64,000 bases of DNA from Amoebidium appalachense (GCA_963693365.1 CAVNZM010000013.1:2914001-2978000), one strand, 5' to 3'; counted from the stretch's first letter, positions 30,001 to 40,866 are shown. Translations and numbers: made by a program. Notes: generated from the letters alone by a model not told the origin.

Positions 30001-31668
30001 GGGTGCCCCACCCTTGCTAACCACCCCTTCCCCCGAGGCTCAGACCCGGCGGCCCGCCCGCTGCCCCAGCACCACATTGACACCTCCCGCCTCCGGGAAC
30101 TGCTGGCCTCCTACCCAGACCAATCATTCGCCGCACAACTCCTCCACGATGTCGAATTCGGTGTCGACATCGGCTATCGCGGCCCCTCCACCTCTCGGGT
30201 GGGCCCCAACCTACCCACCACCCCGGAGGCAGCTGCCGCTATCACGGCGGATATTGCCAAAGAAGTCGCCCTCGGCCACCTGCGCGGCCCCCTCTCCCCG
30301 GCCCAATTCTTTGACGAATTTCCGGTCCACCGTTCCTCCCCCATCGGCGCCGTTACCAAGAAAGGGAACCCCCCCAAGTACCGTCGAATCCACCACCTCT
30401 CCTGGCCCCGGGGTAGCAGTGTCAATGACAGCATCACCTACCCCGACGAACTTCAGTACATTCGCGCCCGGGATGTCACCCAGCTCATTCTCGACGCAGG
30501 CCCCGGCTGCTACATGGCCGTGGCAGATGTGCAGGCTGCCTTCCAGCACATGCCCATCCGACCAGAAGACCATCACTTAATGGCATTCAAATGGCAGGGG
30601 CATTTTTACGTTGAAACCAGACTGCCCTTCGGCCTGAAATCTAGCCCAGCCATCTGGGAACGGATCGCGGCCACCCTACAGTGGCTGGCACACCAGCACG
30701 GTATTACCCTCATCCGCCACTAAGTAGACGACTGGATTATAGTCGCCCCCACCCAAGAGCAGTGCCAACGTCACCTATCCACCTTCCTGCAACTCTGCCG
30801 AGAGCTGCACATTGCCATCTCCGAAGACAAGATGCAGGGCCCGGCTACCCGTGTCGTCTTCATCGGTATCGAATTCGACTCCATCGCCATGGAGGCACGA
30901 ATCCCGGCTTCCAAGCTCTCGGACCTACTCGACCTCACTTCCCACCCAAAGCCCACCATCACCATTCGGGACCTCCAGTCCCTCCTCGGCACACTCACCT
31001 GGTGTGCCCAGCTGGTTCCCCCCGGGAGGGCCTTCTCCCAGCGCCTATGGGCCCTTCTCCGGACCCACCCAAACCTTGCCGGCCACCACCACATACGACT
31101 GACTGCTGCCGCCCGGGCCGACATAGCCGAATGGCACCAGTTCTTCACATCATGGAATGGGGTGCACCTCATCACACCCCCCACATACACCACCCTGGCC
31201 ACCGATGCTGCCGGATCGGTGGGTCTAGGAGGCCACTGGCTCGACCAATGGTTCTTCATGCCCTGGTCCCCCTGTGGCACCCAAGCCCTCTATGCTCATG
31301 AGGGTAAACTCGGTTCTTCCGTCATCGAACTCCTGGCCATCGCAGCCGCCGTGGCCCTCTGGGCCCCCTCCTGGTCCACCCACCATGTCCGTATTTTATG
31401 CGACAACACGGGTGCTGTGTCTGACCTGCACTCCCGGTCTTCCCCCCACCCCGTGATGGCCAAACTTATTCGGTTCATCACCCGCATGGAAATGCAATAC
31501 CAATTTACGTTACAGGCATCCTACCTACCAGGACCCCTCAACCATCTGGCCGATGCCATTTCTCGTAACCAACTTCCCCGGGCCCGACGACTCCGACCTT
31601 CCCTGCAACCGGAGCCCTGCCCCTTCCCCTCCTGGGTCCACGAGTTCCTATCCCTTCCCTTGGGCTAA
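30001..31668 (+). pseudogene. Reverse transcriptase/RNase H ORF of the Ngaro-like element, with TAA at the YVDD box
   Basis: One frame is open from after a TGA at 29998 to TAA at 31666, except for a single internal TAA at 30721-30723. It reads the DIRS/Ngaro N-terminus (DVEFGVDIGYRGP), then RT motifs KYRRIHHLSWP, ADVQAAFQHMPI and LPFGLKSSPAIWE. The stop falls exactly where the Tyr of the catalytic YVDD box belongs, and VDDW follows at once. The RNase H part includes TLATDAAGSVGLGG, EGKLGSSVIELLAI and ILCDNTGAV. A start codon was not found; expression could use splicing or frameshifting across the poly(C) region near 29930-29980. As it stands, the copy should not make full-length RT. Confidence 0.85.
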
Positions 31669-31688
31669 CCCCCCCCCCCCCCCCCCCC

Positions 31689-32752
31689 CAGATCTCCCGT
31701 TCCGGAGCAACGCTGGCAGATTGGCCCCCCACTTTGCTCCGGCCGAGCTGCTTCGAGCCACCACTACCCTGCAGGAATGCCAGGCCCTGAGTCTCAACCT
31801 CGACTCTCGGGCCTTTTACTCCCGGGTGCAAAAAATGTTCATCGATTTCTGTGTGGCATCTCGGCTGCAATCCTCCTCCGGGTCCTCCCTCCCGGCCTCC
31901 CCACACACCGTGCAACTTTTTCTCGCCTGGTGTGCCCAACGAGGGGTACAGGCCTCTTCCTTAACCGGCTACAATTCGGCCATCACCAGGCTCCACCTCG
32001 ACATGGGCCTCCCTGCTCCCTACCCCCACGACAAGTCTCTGGCCTGGTTCCTACGGGGGGTGGGCAGATGGCAGCTTTCTCACAACATCCGACCCCGCTC
32101 ATCCACCAGGGAACCCCTCCTGCCCTCCCACCTCAGCCTACTCCATGGCCAGTGCCCCACCAAGGCCTCCTCGGCCAATCTCCGGCTATGGACGGCCCTC
32201 ATCGTCGGTTTCTGTGGTCTCCTCCGTTCAGGGGAATTTACCTCCAAGACCCTGACTTCTTTCGACCCGTCCCGTCACGTTAAACGGAAGGACGTGACCT
32301 TCAGCTACACCCCCACCGGTACTTTGTCCCATGCCACCCTCCACCTGCCAACCTCTAAGACGGATGTACAGGCCCGAGGTGTCAACGTCACTCTAGCTGC
32401 CCTGCCCCTCACCCACTTCTCCCCAGCCCATCTCCTCCGGCAGTTCCTGGATACAACGTCCGGTCAACCCGACGACCCCCTCTTCAGTCTCGGTGGCATC
32501 CCCTACACCAAGAGTGCTTTCTCTGCCGACTTCCGTGCCCTCCTCTCCCGGGCAGGCCTCTCACCCTCCCGGTTTGCCGGACACAGCCTCCGCATCGGGG
32601 GGGCCACAGCACTGGCTGAGGCCGGGGTCGACGACTCCCGGATCAAACAACTCGGCAGGTGGTCCTCCGACTGTTTCCTGATCTATACCCGACTTCGTCC
32701 GGCCTCCATTGCTGCCACCACCACACGTGTATTCGCCTCTATTCTTAAGTGA
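31689..32752 (+). CDS. Tyrosine recombinase (YR) of the Ngaro-like element
   Basis: The open frame extends upstream to 31553 and overlaps the RT ORF; the conserved part begins after poly(C) and CAG at 31689. The catalytic set is present: Arg in GFCGLLRSGEF, HSLRIGGATAL (HxxR), GRWSSD and IYTR (nucleophile Tyr). An N-terminal SAM-like DNA-binding region (FIDFCVASRL, LTGYNSAITRLHLDMG) precedes it. The enzyme would integrate a circular cDNA without target duplication. The ORF is intact, unlike RT. The exact start is unknown; in-frame entry by splicing at 31689 is possible. Confidence 0.87.
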
Positions 32753-32780
32753 AACCTTTGGAGCAAGCATACTGCTCTCG

Positions 32781-32868
32781 TGCCGTGGTTTACAACCATT
32801 GCAGGTTCACTTTCGTTCAAGGGGATGTCCCCCTAGAGGCAACACACGTCCCGGAGTAGTTTTCATAG
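32781..32868 (+). repeat. B1 split direct repeat
   Basis: An 88-bp copy of B2 (33351-33438), one substitution apart in the part compared, starting TGCCGTGGTTTACAACC and ending AGTTTTCATAG. A 3-nt spacer (AGG) separates it from A2. Confidence 0.88.
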
Positions 32869-32871
32869 AGG

Positions 32872-33438
32872 TTTTATTTGTGGAAATTATTGACATAAAT
32901 ATTTTTCTGGGTAAACGTGACGTAGGATGGGTGTTCGATACCAACATAACCATGTAGGCTTCATTTCGTGTTTTAGCAGTTCGCGGTTGGCTGCCCGCAC
33001 ACGGGCACCTATTAGCCAATCAAAACATCAGATACCACAGATCACTAGACCGAGTTATGATTGGCTCGGATCAGATTTCACATATTGCTAGATCGATTTT
33101 GATTGGCTCAGATCGGTAGGCTTAGGTATATAAGCACGACAGTTTTTAGCAGATCAGCAAGCTACAAACACATCTTCTGTGTTTAGCATCCACAGCCTTA
33201 CAGCTATATATTCCTTTTCACCCACCCACCTACACCCACACTCAACCCCCATTGATCCACACATACGTGCTGTTTTTTCACGGGGCGAAGACTTCCCCCG
33301 TTTTTTGGGCACATGGACCTCACGGATCAATAAATTGATGACTGGGGGCTTGCCGTGGTTTACAACCATTGCAGGTTCACTTTCGTCCAAGGGGATGTCC
33401 CCCTAGAGGCAACACACGTCCCGGAGTAGTTTTCATAG
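32872..33438 (+). repeat. A2-B2 terminal block of the Ngaro-like element
   Basis: A2 (32872-33221) repeats A1. It is followed by a 129-bp unique part with Thr/Pro-like CCACC sequence, then B2 (33351-33438), which forms the element's right end. Confidence 0.87.
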
Positions 33439-33814
33439 ATGAAATAACTATGAAAAGTGCCCGGGAACCATCGGTCCGGCTCCCAACTTGGCGGCTGGGA
33501 GAGGCCAGCGGGCGGTGATGGAACCGTGGACACGTTAGGAAGCGAAAATAGGGAAGCATAATAGTCATCGACGGATTCAGCAACGGAGATGGAAGGAGAC
33601 GGGGCATAGACTTGCACGGAAGGCCCAAACCGACCGGCGGATTTCCAGACCGATAATGCTTCCTGTAGAGGCAACAACTGTCGTAGGGACTGCAAAACGT
33701 GAGACTGTCTCAGCCGAACGGAAGGGTACTCAACCGTGCCCACCACCTGCTCGCCAAGGGCAAATAGGAACTCAACAAACTCATTATAACAAACCTCGAA
33801 AATAGCCGGGTTCC
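33439..33814 (-). mobile_element. LINE copy 1, segment between endonuclease and RT
   Basis: Minus-strand frame NPAIFEVCYNEFVEFLFALG through WEPDRWFPGTFHSYFI. It joins in frame with the RT segment at 27986 once the Ngaro-like element is removed, and with the segment at 37408 once the LTR element and one 5-bp duplicate are removed. Confidence 0.82.
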
Positions 33815-34294
33815 CGTAAACAACTGTACACATGAACTGTACATGTTTACTAAAGAATGTGATCTACTAGCACACGATTCGTGCTTTGTCATGAATATCA
33901 CATAAATATTATGTCCGCACCAATAGGACTCACTCTGACCTAAGAATTGAACCATATATGGTTCTTCCGCTGCATACCACATAAACGAAGTGAACCAATA
34001 AGAGGTTTGCATAAATAGGACAAAGGTCTGACTGGCTCGGACCGCACCAGAATCACGAATGGCATGTTGCCACCCGCGCTGGCCGCGGATGAACCAATCC
34101 TGGGCCTTGATCCGAAACCTGGGGGCTATATAAGAAAGCCGTCCCAGTACGGGGATCACATCAGTGAAGTCTGAGACAGACTGAGTCGGCCCATAGTAAA
34201 AGCAACCTGGCCGCGTGTGCCTTTCTACCCGTTCTCTGTCTTTATTTTGATTCAGTTGTACTCTGCCTTATCCTAACTAGTCCAACTGTTTACA
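33815..34294 (+). repeat. 5' LTR (480-bp family)
   Basis: It begins CGTAAACAACTG; the 3' LTR begins TGTAAACAACTG, so the canonical TG is mutated here. It ends TGTTTACA. A CCAAT motif lies near 34094 and a TATATAAG box at 34127-34134. It differs from the 3' LTR by only a few bases, which implies recent insertion. Confidence 0.88.
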
Positions 34295-36922
34295 TTGGCG
34301 ACCGCGGCAGGACACTGTTATACATTGCCAACTGTTTACATTGGCGACCGCGCAGTTCAAGAATCTCGCATCCTTCGAATCTCACATCTTTCAATCAGTT
34401 CAAGAATCTCACATCTTTCAATCAGCTCAAGAATCTCCCATGGCCGATCACAATCCTTTTTACCCCGATGATAGGCACATCTTTCCTTGTCCGGCTTAGA
34501 ATATATACACCTACAAGTTTGAAGTGGCCAGCCCACCTACACGGAAAGAATTGAAAGCATGTAAAACTTCTTTTGCTACGACACATCAAAAATGTGAAGA
34601 AAAACGAATACACAACGAAACAACGAATACACGAACAAACGAATAAAGAATTGCTAACGAAGCAATGAACCAACGAAAAACGAACCATCACGAATACGCA
34701 ATGAAATAAAGAATTAACGACAAACGATTGCATAGAGGAAATACGAAATGAATGCAACACGAAAACAAAACGAAGTAACGAAGTTATCAAACGACAAAAA
34801 ACGAAAAACGAAAGCAAAATGAACTGGAAATACGAAAATGAAAGGACGAATGCACAACACTGCTTGGGTTGCAATGCACACAGCCCCCTCTATGTTAGGA
34901 AGAAAATAAAACCGTTGCCCTTGCGTGCATTGCCCTATTGCACACTGCCATCGTGTCCATGCCACCGCATGCACGTCCACACTCGCAAGCCAGATGCACA
35001 GGCCACTTTCAGCACAAATGCACTTAACGAAGAAGATAGTCGCTGTTGCTATAGCATGTAGGACCTAAGATCTTATGAAAGTAGTGTTGCATGCATGCTT
35101 CGAATCCCTTGCTGTTCTCGAATACAGCATGCCCCATAGTTTAGCGCCCAGGATGCACAACATGCGCATGAATGTATGCTGGCATGCCTAAACACATTAC
35201 GAACATATGCCTGACTCATGTATGGCGGCCCTTCCTGGTGCCACGCCCTAACGAATTTGCACTCTTGGTGCACAAAAGGCATGTAATAAAGTCGATGCAG
35301 AACTTTTGTTCATGCATGTGAAAAACAAAGAAGGTGTTGGGTACGAATTTTAAGGTGAATGCCCGTCTGTGGCAATACGGTGTAACATACCAATTACACT
35401 GTCAAGCCTTGCACTAGCTGCCGGCACACCCCCACCAGAACAAAAGAATGTGGTATGGGCACCGCTCCCTCACAACCCCATCATACAGTGTCAGTATTTT
35501 GGCTGGAAGCCTTTCAGTTTCGAATTACGAATACCCTCCTTCACTACTGAAGAAAGTGACGTGGAAGACAAATACGAATACGAATGCAAGGTGTTGTTGA
35601 CTAACACATCGGACCATCATGTGTACCTACTAGGCCCTGGTACGGAGGTGACCATGTTATTCCCTTGCAATATGATGACACTGTAACAATTTAGCACGTG
35701 CATACCCCACCAATGGGCACATGCGGGAGACAACCCCACAAGCTGCCTTATTGGGCACCTCTGCTAAAACGAATATTCTTCTCACGAAGGAACAGAAGAA
35801 TGCCACGAACACGAACCACACACTCACCAGGCAGCTACTTACATCTAATGTATGTAAGAAGTAGGGTGTGTGAACGGGGTAACTTCATGAACACCAACAC
35901 GAAAGAAAGCACAGCACAAAGCAGTTCCACGAATACGAATGGTTTTGGTATTCCACACAACGAACAGAACCTACAGTAGGGCCACCTACAAATGAAGCAG
36001 AGGATGGGGCACCATCCAGACCTGCACTGGAGGATATGAAAACACGAAGCGCGCTCACGAAGTTGCTTACAAAAGAAAGGGCGACTCCGACGACTTTTCT
36101 TTTTAGGCCAAGCCTCCAGAAGAATGTATTATGCCTGGAATCCCCCTGCTCAACGAAAATGGCTGGCAAATGGGATACGAAAACTGCTCACGAATGGAAG
36201 CATGTGTTTTCTGAAGGAGGCTTGCTTTGCCTACCCTCTTCTTATGAATTATGAACCGGGCTTTTACTGGTTCTGACGGGCTGATATATTTCTTTATGTC
36301 GCCCAACGAAGAACATTTAGGGCATTCTTATTCGTGCTATTCCCGGCTCCGATGATGCAGGGTTAAAGCTGAAAGGAAAGAAGTGCTCTTTGTTCATGAA
36401 AGAAGTGGCTTTTCTGGCCATGGTGACTCGCCTTAATGATCTTAAGGTAGAACCGGGATAAGGGGCAGCGCTAAGAAGCTATCCACCACTACCTGAGCTA
36501 CGAAGTGACCTAAGGCTTGAGTTATATTCATTATCGAATGTTTGGTATGATCATTCATCCACACAACTAAATTACTCGCAATTGAAAACGAATCTGCGGG
36601 AGTGTCCTAAAAAGGAAAAATTCCCAAAAAGAAAAATACTACTTCTACAGAAAAGCCAAGCACAGAGACGAAGCGAACAATTCGCACACACTCTGCAATA
36701 ATCTTCGCCACGAAAATGAAATCACAGAAGAATGCTGCATGAATTTACGTTTTGGCAAATGAAGAAGTGCTCATAGACGTGCACAACACTATTCAACCGT
36801 CCTTGCTCTGTTCTGCCCAGCAGCTCGGCGCACAGGAATTCTCGCTGAAGGTTGTTTATCGCCTCTCAGCCTGGTGGTTTGCTTGTCTAACGACACCACC
36901 AGGCTCCCGACAAGGGGGGGAG
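34295..36922 (+). pseudogene. Internal region of the LTR element: decayed, with Gypsy RT remnant
   Basis: The primer-binding-like sequence TTGGCGACCGCGG occurs right after the LTR, and TTGGCGACCGCG recurs at about 34337 after a partial duplication of the LTR end. From 34550 to 36000 the sequence is unusually rich in ACGAA/CGAAT words. Near 36285-36430, short frames read MSPNEEHLGH and AGLKLKGKKCSLFMKEVAFL, matching the Ty3/Gypsy RT region after the catalytic box, with frameshifts between them. No gag, protease or integrase was recognised. A short open frame at 35369-35686 has no known domain. Confidence 0.7.
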
Positions 36923-37402
36923 TGTAAACAACTGTACACATGAACTGTACATGTTTACTAAAGAATGTGATCTACTAGCACACGATTCGTGCTTTGTCAT
37001 GAATATCACATAAATATTATGTCCGCACCAATAGGACTCACTCTGACCTAAGAATTGAACCATATATGGTTCATCCGCTGCATACCACATAAACGAAGTG
37101 AACCAATAAGAGGTTTGCATAAATAGGACAAAGGTCTGACTGGCTCGGACCGCACCAGAATCACGAATGGCATGTTGCCACCCGCGCTGGCCGCGGATGA
37201 ACCAATCCTGGGCCTTGATCCGAAACCTGGGGGCTATATAAGAAAGCCGTCCCAGTACGGGGATCACATCAGTGAAGTCTGAGACAGACTGAGTCGGCCC
37301 ATAGTAAAAGCAACCTGGCCGCGTGTGCCTTTCTACCCGTTCTCTGTCTTTATTTTGATTCAGTTGTACTCTGCCTTATCCTAACTAGTCCAACTGTTTA
37401 CA
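36923..37402 (+). repeat. 3' LTR (480-bp family)
   Basis: TG...CA ends, preceded by the polypurine tract AAGGGGGGAG and followed by target duplicate GTTCC. Confidence 0.88.
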
Positions 37403-37407
37403 GTTCC

Positions 37408-37754
37408 GCTGCGCACGGGCGTCGCGCACTGCGGCAAGAAAGAAGCCATGAACCGACTCATACTATCTCCTTGACAGCGAGTAACTGGTTTAACTTGTGC
37501 TTGAAACCGCGAGATAAGAGGCGGCGGTTATCTGAGTAGCCCCGCCGAAGTGAACAGGGAAGGAAACCGAAAATTCTACAGGGGAATGGTCCGAACTACG
37601 CCGTAAGGAATCGGGTGGGGAAATTACTCGAAGGGTGGAGTCCCAAAACGAGGCACCCCAGTCAGTCGCGTGGTTAACGAAAACGCGAGGAAGACGGACA
37701 AGGTGCTTTCGAAGAAGGTTGGCGAGGACACGAGCACGGTCAGAAAAAGGACGT
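37408..37754 (-). mobile_element. LINE copy 1, C-terminal endonuclease segment
   Basis: Minus-strand frame with RPFSDRARVLANLLRKH, TDWGASFWDSTLRVI and RRSSDHSPVEFSV. The SDH is the conserved C-terminal motif of APE endonucleases. It continues the endonuclease frame of 38320 in frame once the solo unit is removed. Confidence 0.82.
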
Positions 37755-38319
37755 CTATGAAAACTACTCCGGGACGTGTGTTGCCTCTAGGGGGACATCC
37801 CCTTGGACGAAAGTGAACCTGCAATGGTTGTAAACCACGGCAAGCCCCCAGTCATCAATTTATTGATCCGTGAGGTCCATGTGCCCAAAAAACGGGGGAA
37901 GTCTTCGCCCCGTGAAAAAACAGCACGTATGTGTGGATCAATGGGGGTTGTGTGTGGGTGTAGGTGGGTGGGTGAAAAGGAATATATAGCTGTAAGGCTG
38001 TGGATGCTAAACACAGAAGATGTGTTTGTAGCTTGCTGATCTGCTAAAAACTGTCGTGCTTATATACCTAAGCCTACCGATCTGAGCCAATCAAAAATCG
38101 ATCTAGTGATATGTGAAATCTGATCCGAGCCAATCATAACTCGGTCTAGTGATCTGTGGTATCTGATGTTTTGACTGGCTAATAGGTGCCCGTGTGCGGG
38201 CAGCCAACCGCTAACTGCTAAAACACGAAATGAAGCCTACATGGTTATGTTGGTATCGAACACCCATCCTACGTGTTTACCCAGAAAAATATTTATGTCA
38301 ATAATTTCCACAAATAAAA
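37755..38319 (-). mobile_element. Solo A-B terminal unit of the Ngaro-like family
   Basis: On the minus strand it reads A (TTTTATTTGTGG start, TATATAAG box) directly followed by the unique part and B (ending AGTTTTCATAG), equivalent to the 567-bp A2-B2 block, with no internal genes. It interrupts the LINE endonuclease precisely: removing it joins PAQFG to RPFSDR in frame without a target duplication. Recombination between A1 and A2 of a full element would leave exactly this product. Confidence 0.88.
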
Positions 38320-38770
38320 CCAAACTGTGCTGGGGACGGGGTATGTTCCCTATCACACGGAACCACTGGACAATTGAAGTCACCAATAAAAACTTGAGAA
38401 ACGGGAATTTGGTTAACCACGGCTGACAAAGTGGCAGTACCTAACGACGGAGGAAAGTACACGAAAGACAAAGTCCACGCACGAAACTGAATGGTGACGA
38501 AATACTCATGCGCCGCAATGACCCTGCAATCCGAACGAATGCTAGGATTGGCTAAAACCGCGATGCCGCCTCGGGAGAAACCAGTCGATGACGAAGACCC
38601 AATCAAAAATCCGGATTGCTCCAACTGATGATGATTATAGAACCATGTCTCGGCAAGAACAACAAAAGAATAGGCACGAACAGAGTCAAAAATGTATTGC
38701 AATTGCGGGGATTGTAAACCATGAACATTCCAAAAAAAAAAAAAGAAAGAGGTTGAGATTGTTGAGCCAT
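38320..38770 (-). mobile_element. LINE copy 1, N-terminal APE endonuclease (ORF2 start)
   Basis: Minus-strand frame WNVHGLQSPQLQYIFDSV, VVLAETWFYN (catalytic Glu region), GGIAVLANPSI and VFIGDFNCPV match the N-terminal half of an apurinic-type LINE endonuclease, which nicks target DNA. An A-run in the DNA just upstream reads as a Phe run on the minus strand. It overlaps or abuts the end of ORF1. Confidence 0.84.
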
Positions 38771-39877
38771 TTAATTTCCGGCAGCAGCCCGCGGTGCGCC
38801 AATCCGATCCAACCACGCACGATAAAAAGCCGCCACCTCCTGGGACGCAGTCACATGGCGGGGGGATCCGTCCGCCCGCTCGAAAAAGGCCAGCTGTTTC
38901 TGCAACCGCCCGCGAAGCATGTCCACAGCGGTTTTGCCGGCGTCCATAAATTTCTGTTGTCGAATGTTACCGAGCGCATCAGGCTGAAAAGCCGCCGAGT
39001 CCAGAATTTCGAGGTGCAGAAGGTTGCGCAGCTTGGTACACAACTCAGCCTCGTAGTCCTCCTCAACAAGAAGCTCAAGCACACGGCCGCCGATGAAGGA
39101 ATAATTGCGAATTTTGCTGGTACGCACACGAATTGCCCGAAAATCTTGCTTGATCTGCGAGATGGGGCCGCGAGCAAGGGTGACGTAGACGGGTTTGAAA
39201 GCGGGAGAGTGAGCACGGGCTTGGTCCTGACGTGGCATGGGGTTGACAGGACGGGGACGGCACCGTTCGCGAAGGCGCTTGACAGCGGCCACGAAGCTGT
39301 CAACAGCCTCAGGCTTGCCCTTGACCGAGCCAACCTTGTTGGCCTCCTCACGAAGTGCGTCCTCCTCGGAGCGAGCAGCGACGGCAGCATAGGAAACGGG
39401 TATGGAATGGGCAGGGGGGGCGGCTCCGCGAATCTCCGACCGTTCCGGAATTACGGTGGGAATGCGAGGGCCACCACCGTGAGGGGGAGACGCCGCAGCA
39501 GCTGCCGCAGCGGCCGGCCCCACCGGCTGAGGCTCACGGGAAGGCGAAGGCGTATCGATGAAACGAGCCAGGGTGGCGGTGAGTTCCTCCACCCGCTGCA
39601 GGAGCTCAGTCACTTGGATGCGAAGGCGGGCATTTTCATCACGTAGGTCCTTGAGTTGGTCTGTGTTGGTCTTGGGTTTCTTAGGGGCTGGGGTGGAAGG
39701 TTGTGGAGTAGACAACACAACCTGCTGACTCGCCTGTTGGGACTCAAAATCCAGGATGTCGTCGGAGTTTTCAATAGCGAGGACACCAAGCCGGTTGGCA
39801 TGGTGGGGCGGGGGGGACTGCTCGGGACTGTGCACCCGCTTGCCATCGAGAGGGACGAGGTCGTGCTGGGAGGCCAT
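38771..39877 (-). CDS. LINE copy 1 ORF1 protein
   Basis: An intact 368-aa frame from ATG at 39877 to TAA at 38771. It has a Pro-rich N-terminus, a coiled-coil-like stretch (LKDLRDENARLRIQVTELLQRVEELTA is the region, near residues 75-100), an Ala/Pro linker, and a basic C-terminal half. LINE ORF1 proteins bind element RNA. No zinc knuckle is visible. It is the only intact ORF of this LINE copy. The 5' end of the LINE lies between 39878 and about 40080 and could not be fixed. Confidence 0.75.
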   Translation of the reverse strand: MASQHDLVPLDGKRVHSPEQSPPPHHANRLGVLAIENSDDILDFESQQASQQVVLSTPQPSTPAPKKPKTNTDQLKDLRDENARLRIQVTELLQRVEELTATLARFIDTPSPSREPQPVGPAAAAAAAASPPHGGGPRIPTVIPERSEIRGAAPPAHSIPVSYAAVAARSEEDALREEANKVGSVKGKPEAVDSFVAAVKRLRERCRPRPVNPMPRQDQARAHSPAFKPVYVTLARGPISQIKQDFRAIRVRTSKIRNYSFIGGRVLELLVEEDYEAELCTKLRNLLHLEILDSAAFQPDALGNIRQQKFMDAGKTAVDMLRGRLQKQLAFFERADGSPRHVTASQEVAAFYRAWLDRIGAPRAAAGN

Positions 39878-40105
39878 GGTGTTGGGCCTGAATAAAACAA
39901 AAGATGTAAAACGGTATATATACTGAAAGGGAATTCAAATCCGATGACGTAGGAAGTTAATCAATCAAGAAAGTCTCACTATGTTTTTCCTCATTAGTGG
40001 CGCTCTGAAAATGGTGGGACACGTTTGACTTTTGGGCTTTCAGCGACAAACTTGCCAGTTTGCAATCATTGATGGTCCTACCGACATAATTTCACAGCCT
40101 GGTGT

Positions 40106-40561
40106 TGTTGGAGTGCAGACTTACGCTCACTCCACAATATGTGTATGTTAGCTTTACAATTGGTTCCGTGTACACAGACACACGCTGACACTCGATCACC
40201 ACATGCACATCTGCATAGTTGAGGAATGTTGCCAATTGTGTTTTGACTGCAAACGATTGGTTCACTGGTCCCAGAGATCTCTAAATGAAAGTAACCAATC
40301 CGATTAGCACCTGGCATCCGGATTACATTCCAGACTGCTGCCCCACGGGTATATAAGCCACGTCTCTGCCAGGTGCAGACATGGAGTTCAGACATGGAGT
40401 TCAGTCATGGAGTTCAGTCATGGAGTTCAGTCATGGAGTTAAGTCATGGAGTTAAGTCATGGAGTTCAGTCATGGAGTTAACACACTGAAAGCAGTAAAA
40501 AACGGGTCAGCGCCCAAGCGCGCCACGACGACCCTAGTCACAGCGGACTCTACTTCCAACA
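40106..40561 (+). repeat. Left LTR of TRIM-like element, with 13-bp tandem repeats
   Basis: It includes a TATATAAG box at 40350-40357 and about eight copies of a 13-bp word (TCATGGAGTTCAG and AAG variant) at about 40379-40482. It is essentially identical to the right LTR. Confidence 0.87.
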
Positions 40562-40576
40562 GGGTTATGGGCCCAG
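40562..40576 (+). promoter_or_regulatory. Primer-binding site for initiator tRNA-Met (anticodon arm)
   Basis: GGGTTATGGGCCCAG directly follows the LTR. The known initiator tRNA-Met anticodon stem-loop of animals contains CUGGGCCCAUAACCC, an exact complement. Confidence 0.72.
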
Positions 40577-40866
40577 ACACGACACCGCGGCCTCTAACTT
40601 CACGTCCCCTACGACGCCTTGAACGGAGGAGCCCAGAAACCGACTTCTAGGCTGTACCCTACACCCGCGAGCGTATTTCCGTGAAGTAGAGACTTTCGCT
40701 TCCACAAACTCCATCCGCAGCAGCCTGCGACATCAACGTCAAGTATTCCACTTCATTGGCGGGGCACGCACCACAGTGGAATGCACACCCCGGTCTACCC
40801 TGCAAGCAGCCACACTCACTCTCTCTTCTCTACAGTGGTGTGTACACTTCTCCAATTGGGTAGGGG

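Larger units (their letters stand above)
27987..33438 (+). mobile_element. Ngaro-like (DIRS-order) tyrosine-recombinase retrotransposon, full length
   Basis: A 5,452-bp element with split direct repeats in the order A1, gag, RT/RNase H, YR, B1, A2, B2, as in Ngaro and PAT elements. It lacks integrase and protease. No methyltransferase domain is visible between RNase H and YR, favouring Ngaro over PAT or DIRS. Removing the element restores an uninterrupted LINE reading frame across 33439/27986 with no target-site duplication, which is typical of tyrosine-recombinase integration. A solo terminal unit of the same family lies at 37755-38319. Confidence 0.88.
33815..37402 (+). mobile_element. Degenerate Ty3/Gypsy-like LTR retrotransposon with 480-bp LTRs
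   Basis: Two 480-bp LTRs (33815-34294 and 36923-37402) flank 2.6 kb. A 5-bp target duplication GTTCC lies at 33810-33814 and 37403-37407. The internal region starts with TTGGCGACCGCGG, a tRNA primer-binding-like site, and ends with the polypurine tract AAGGGGGGAG. Its coding capacity is mostly lost: only an RT remnant near 36285-36430 is recognisable. A solo LTR of the same family lies in the pacifastin gene. Confidence 0.85.

Noticed and set aside
34422-34874. 150-codon minus-strand Phe/Ser-rich frame
   Set aside because: Arises from ACGAA-rich sequence inside the decayed LTR element; composition is biased and no domain is present.
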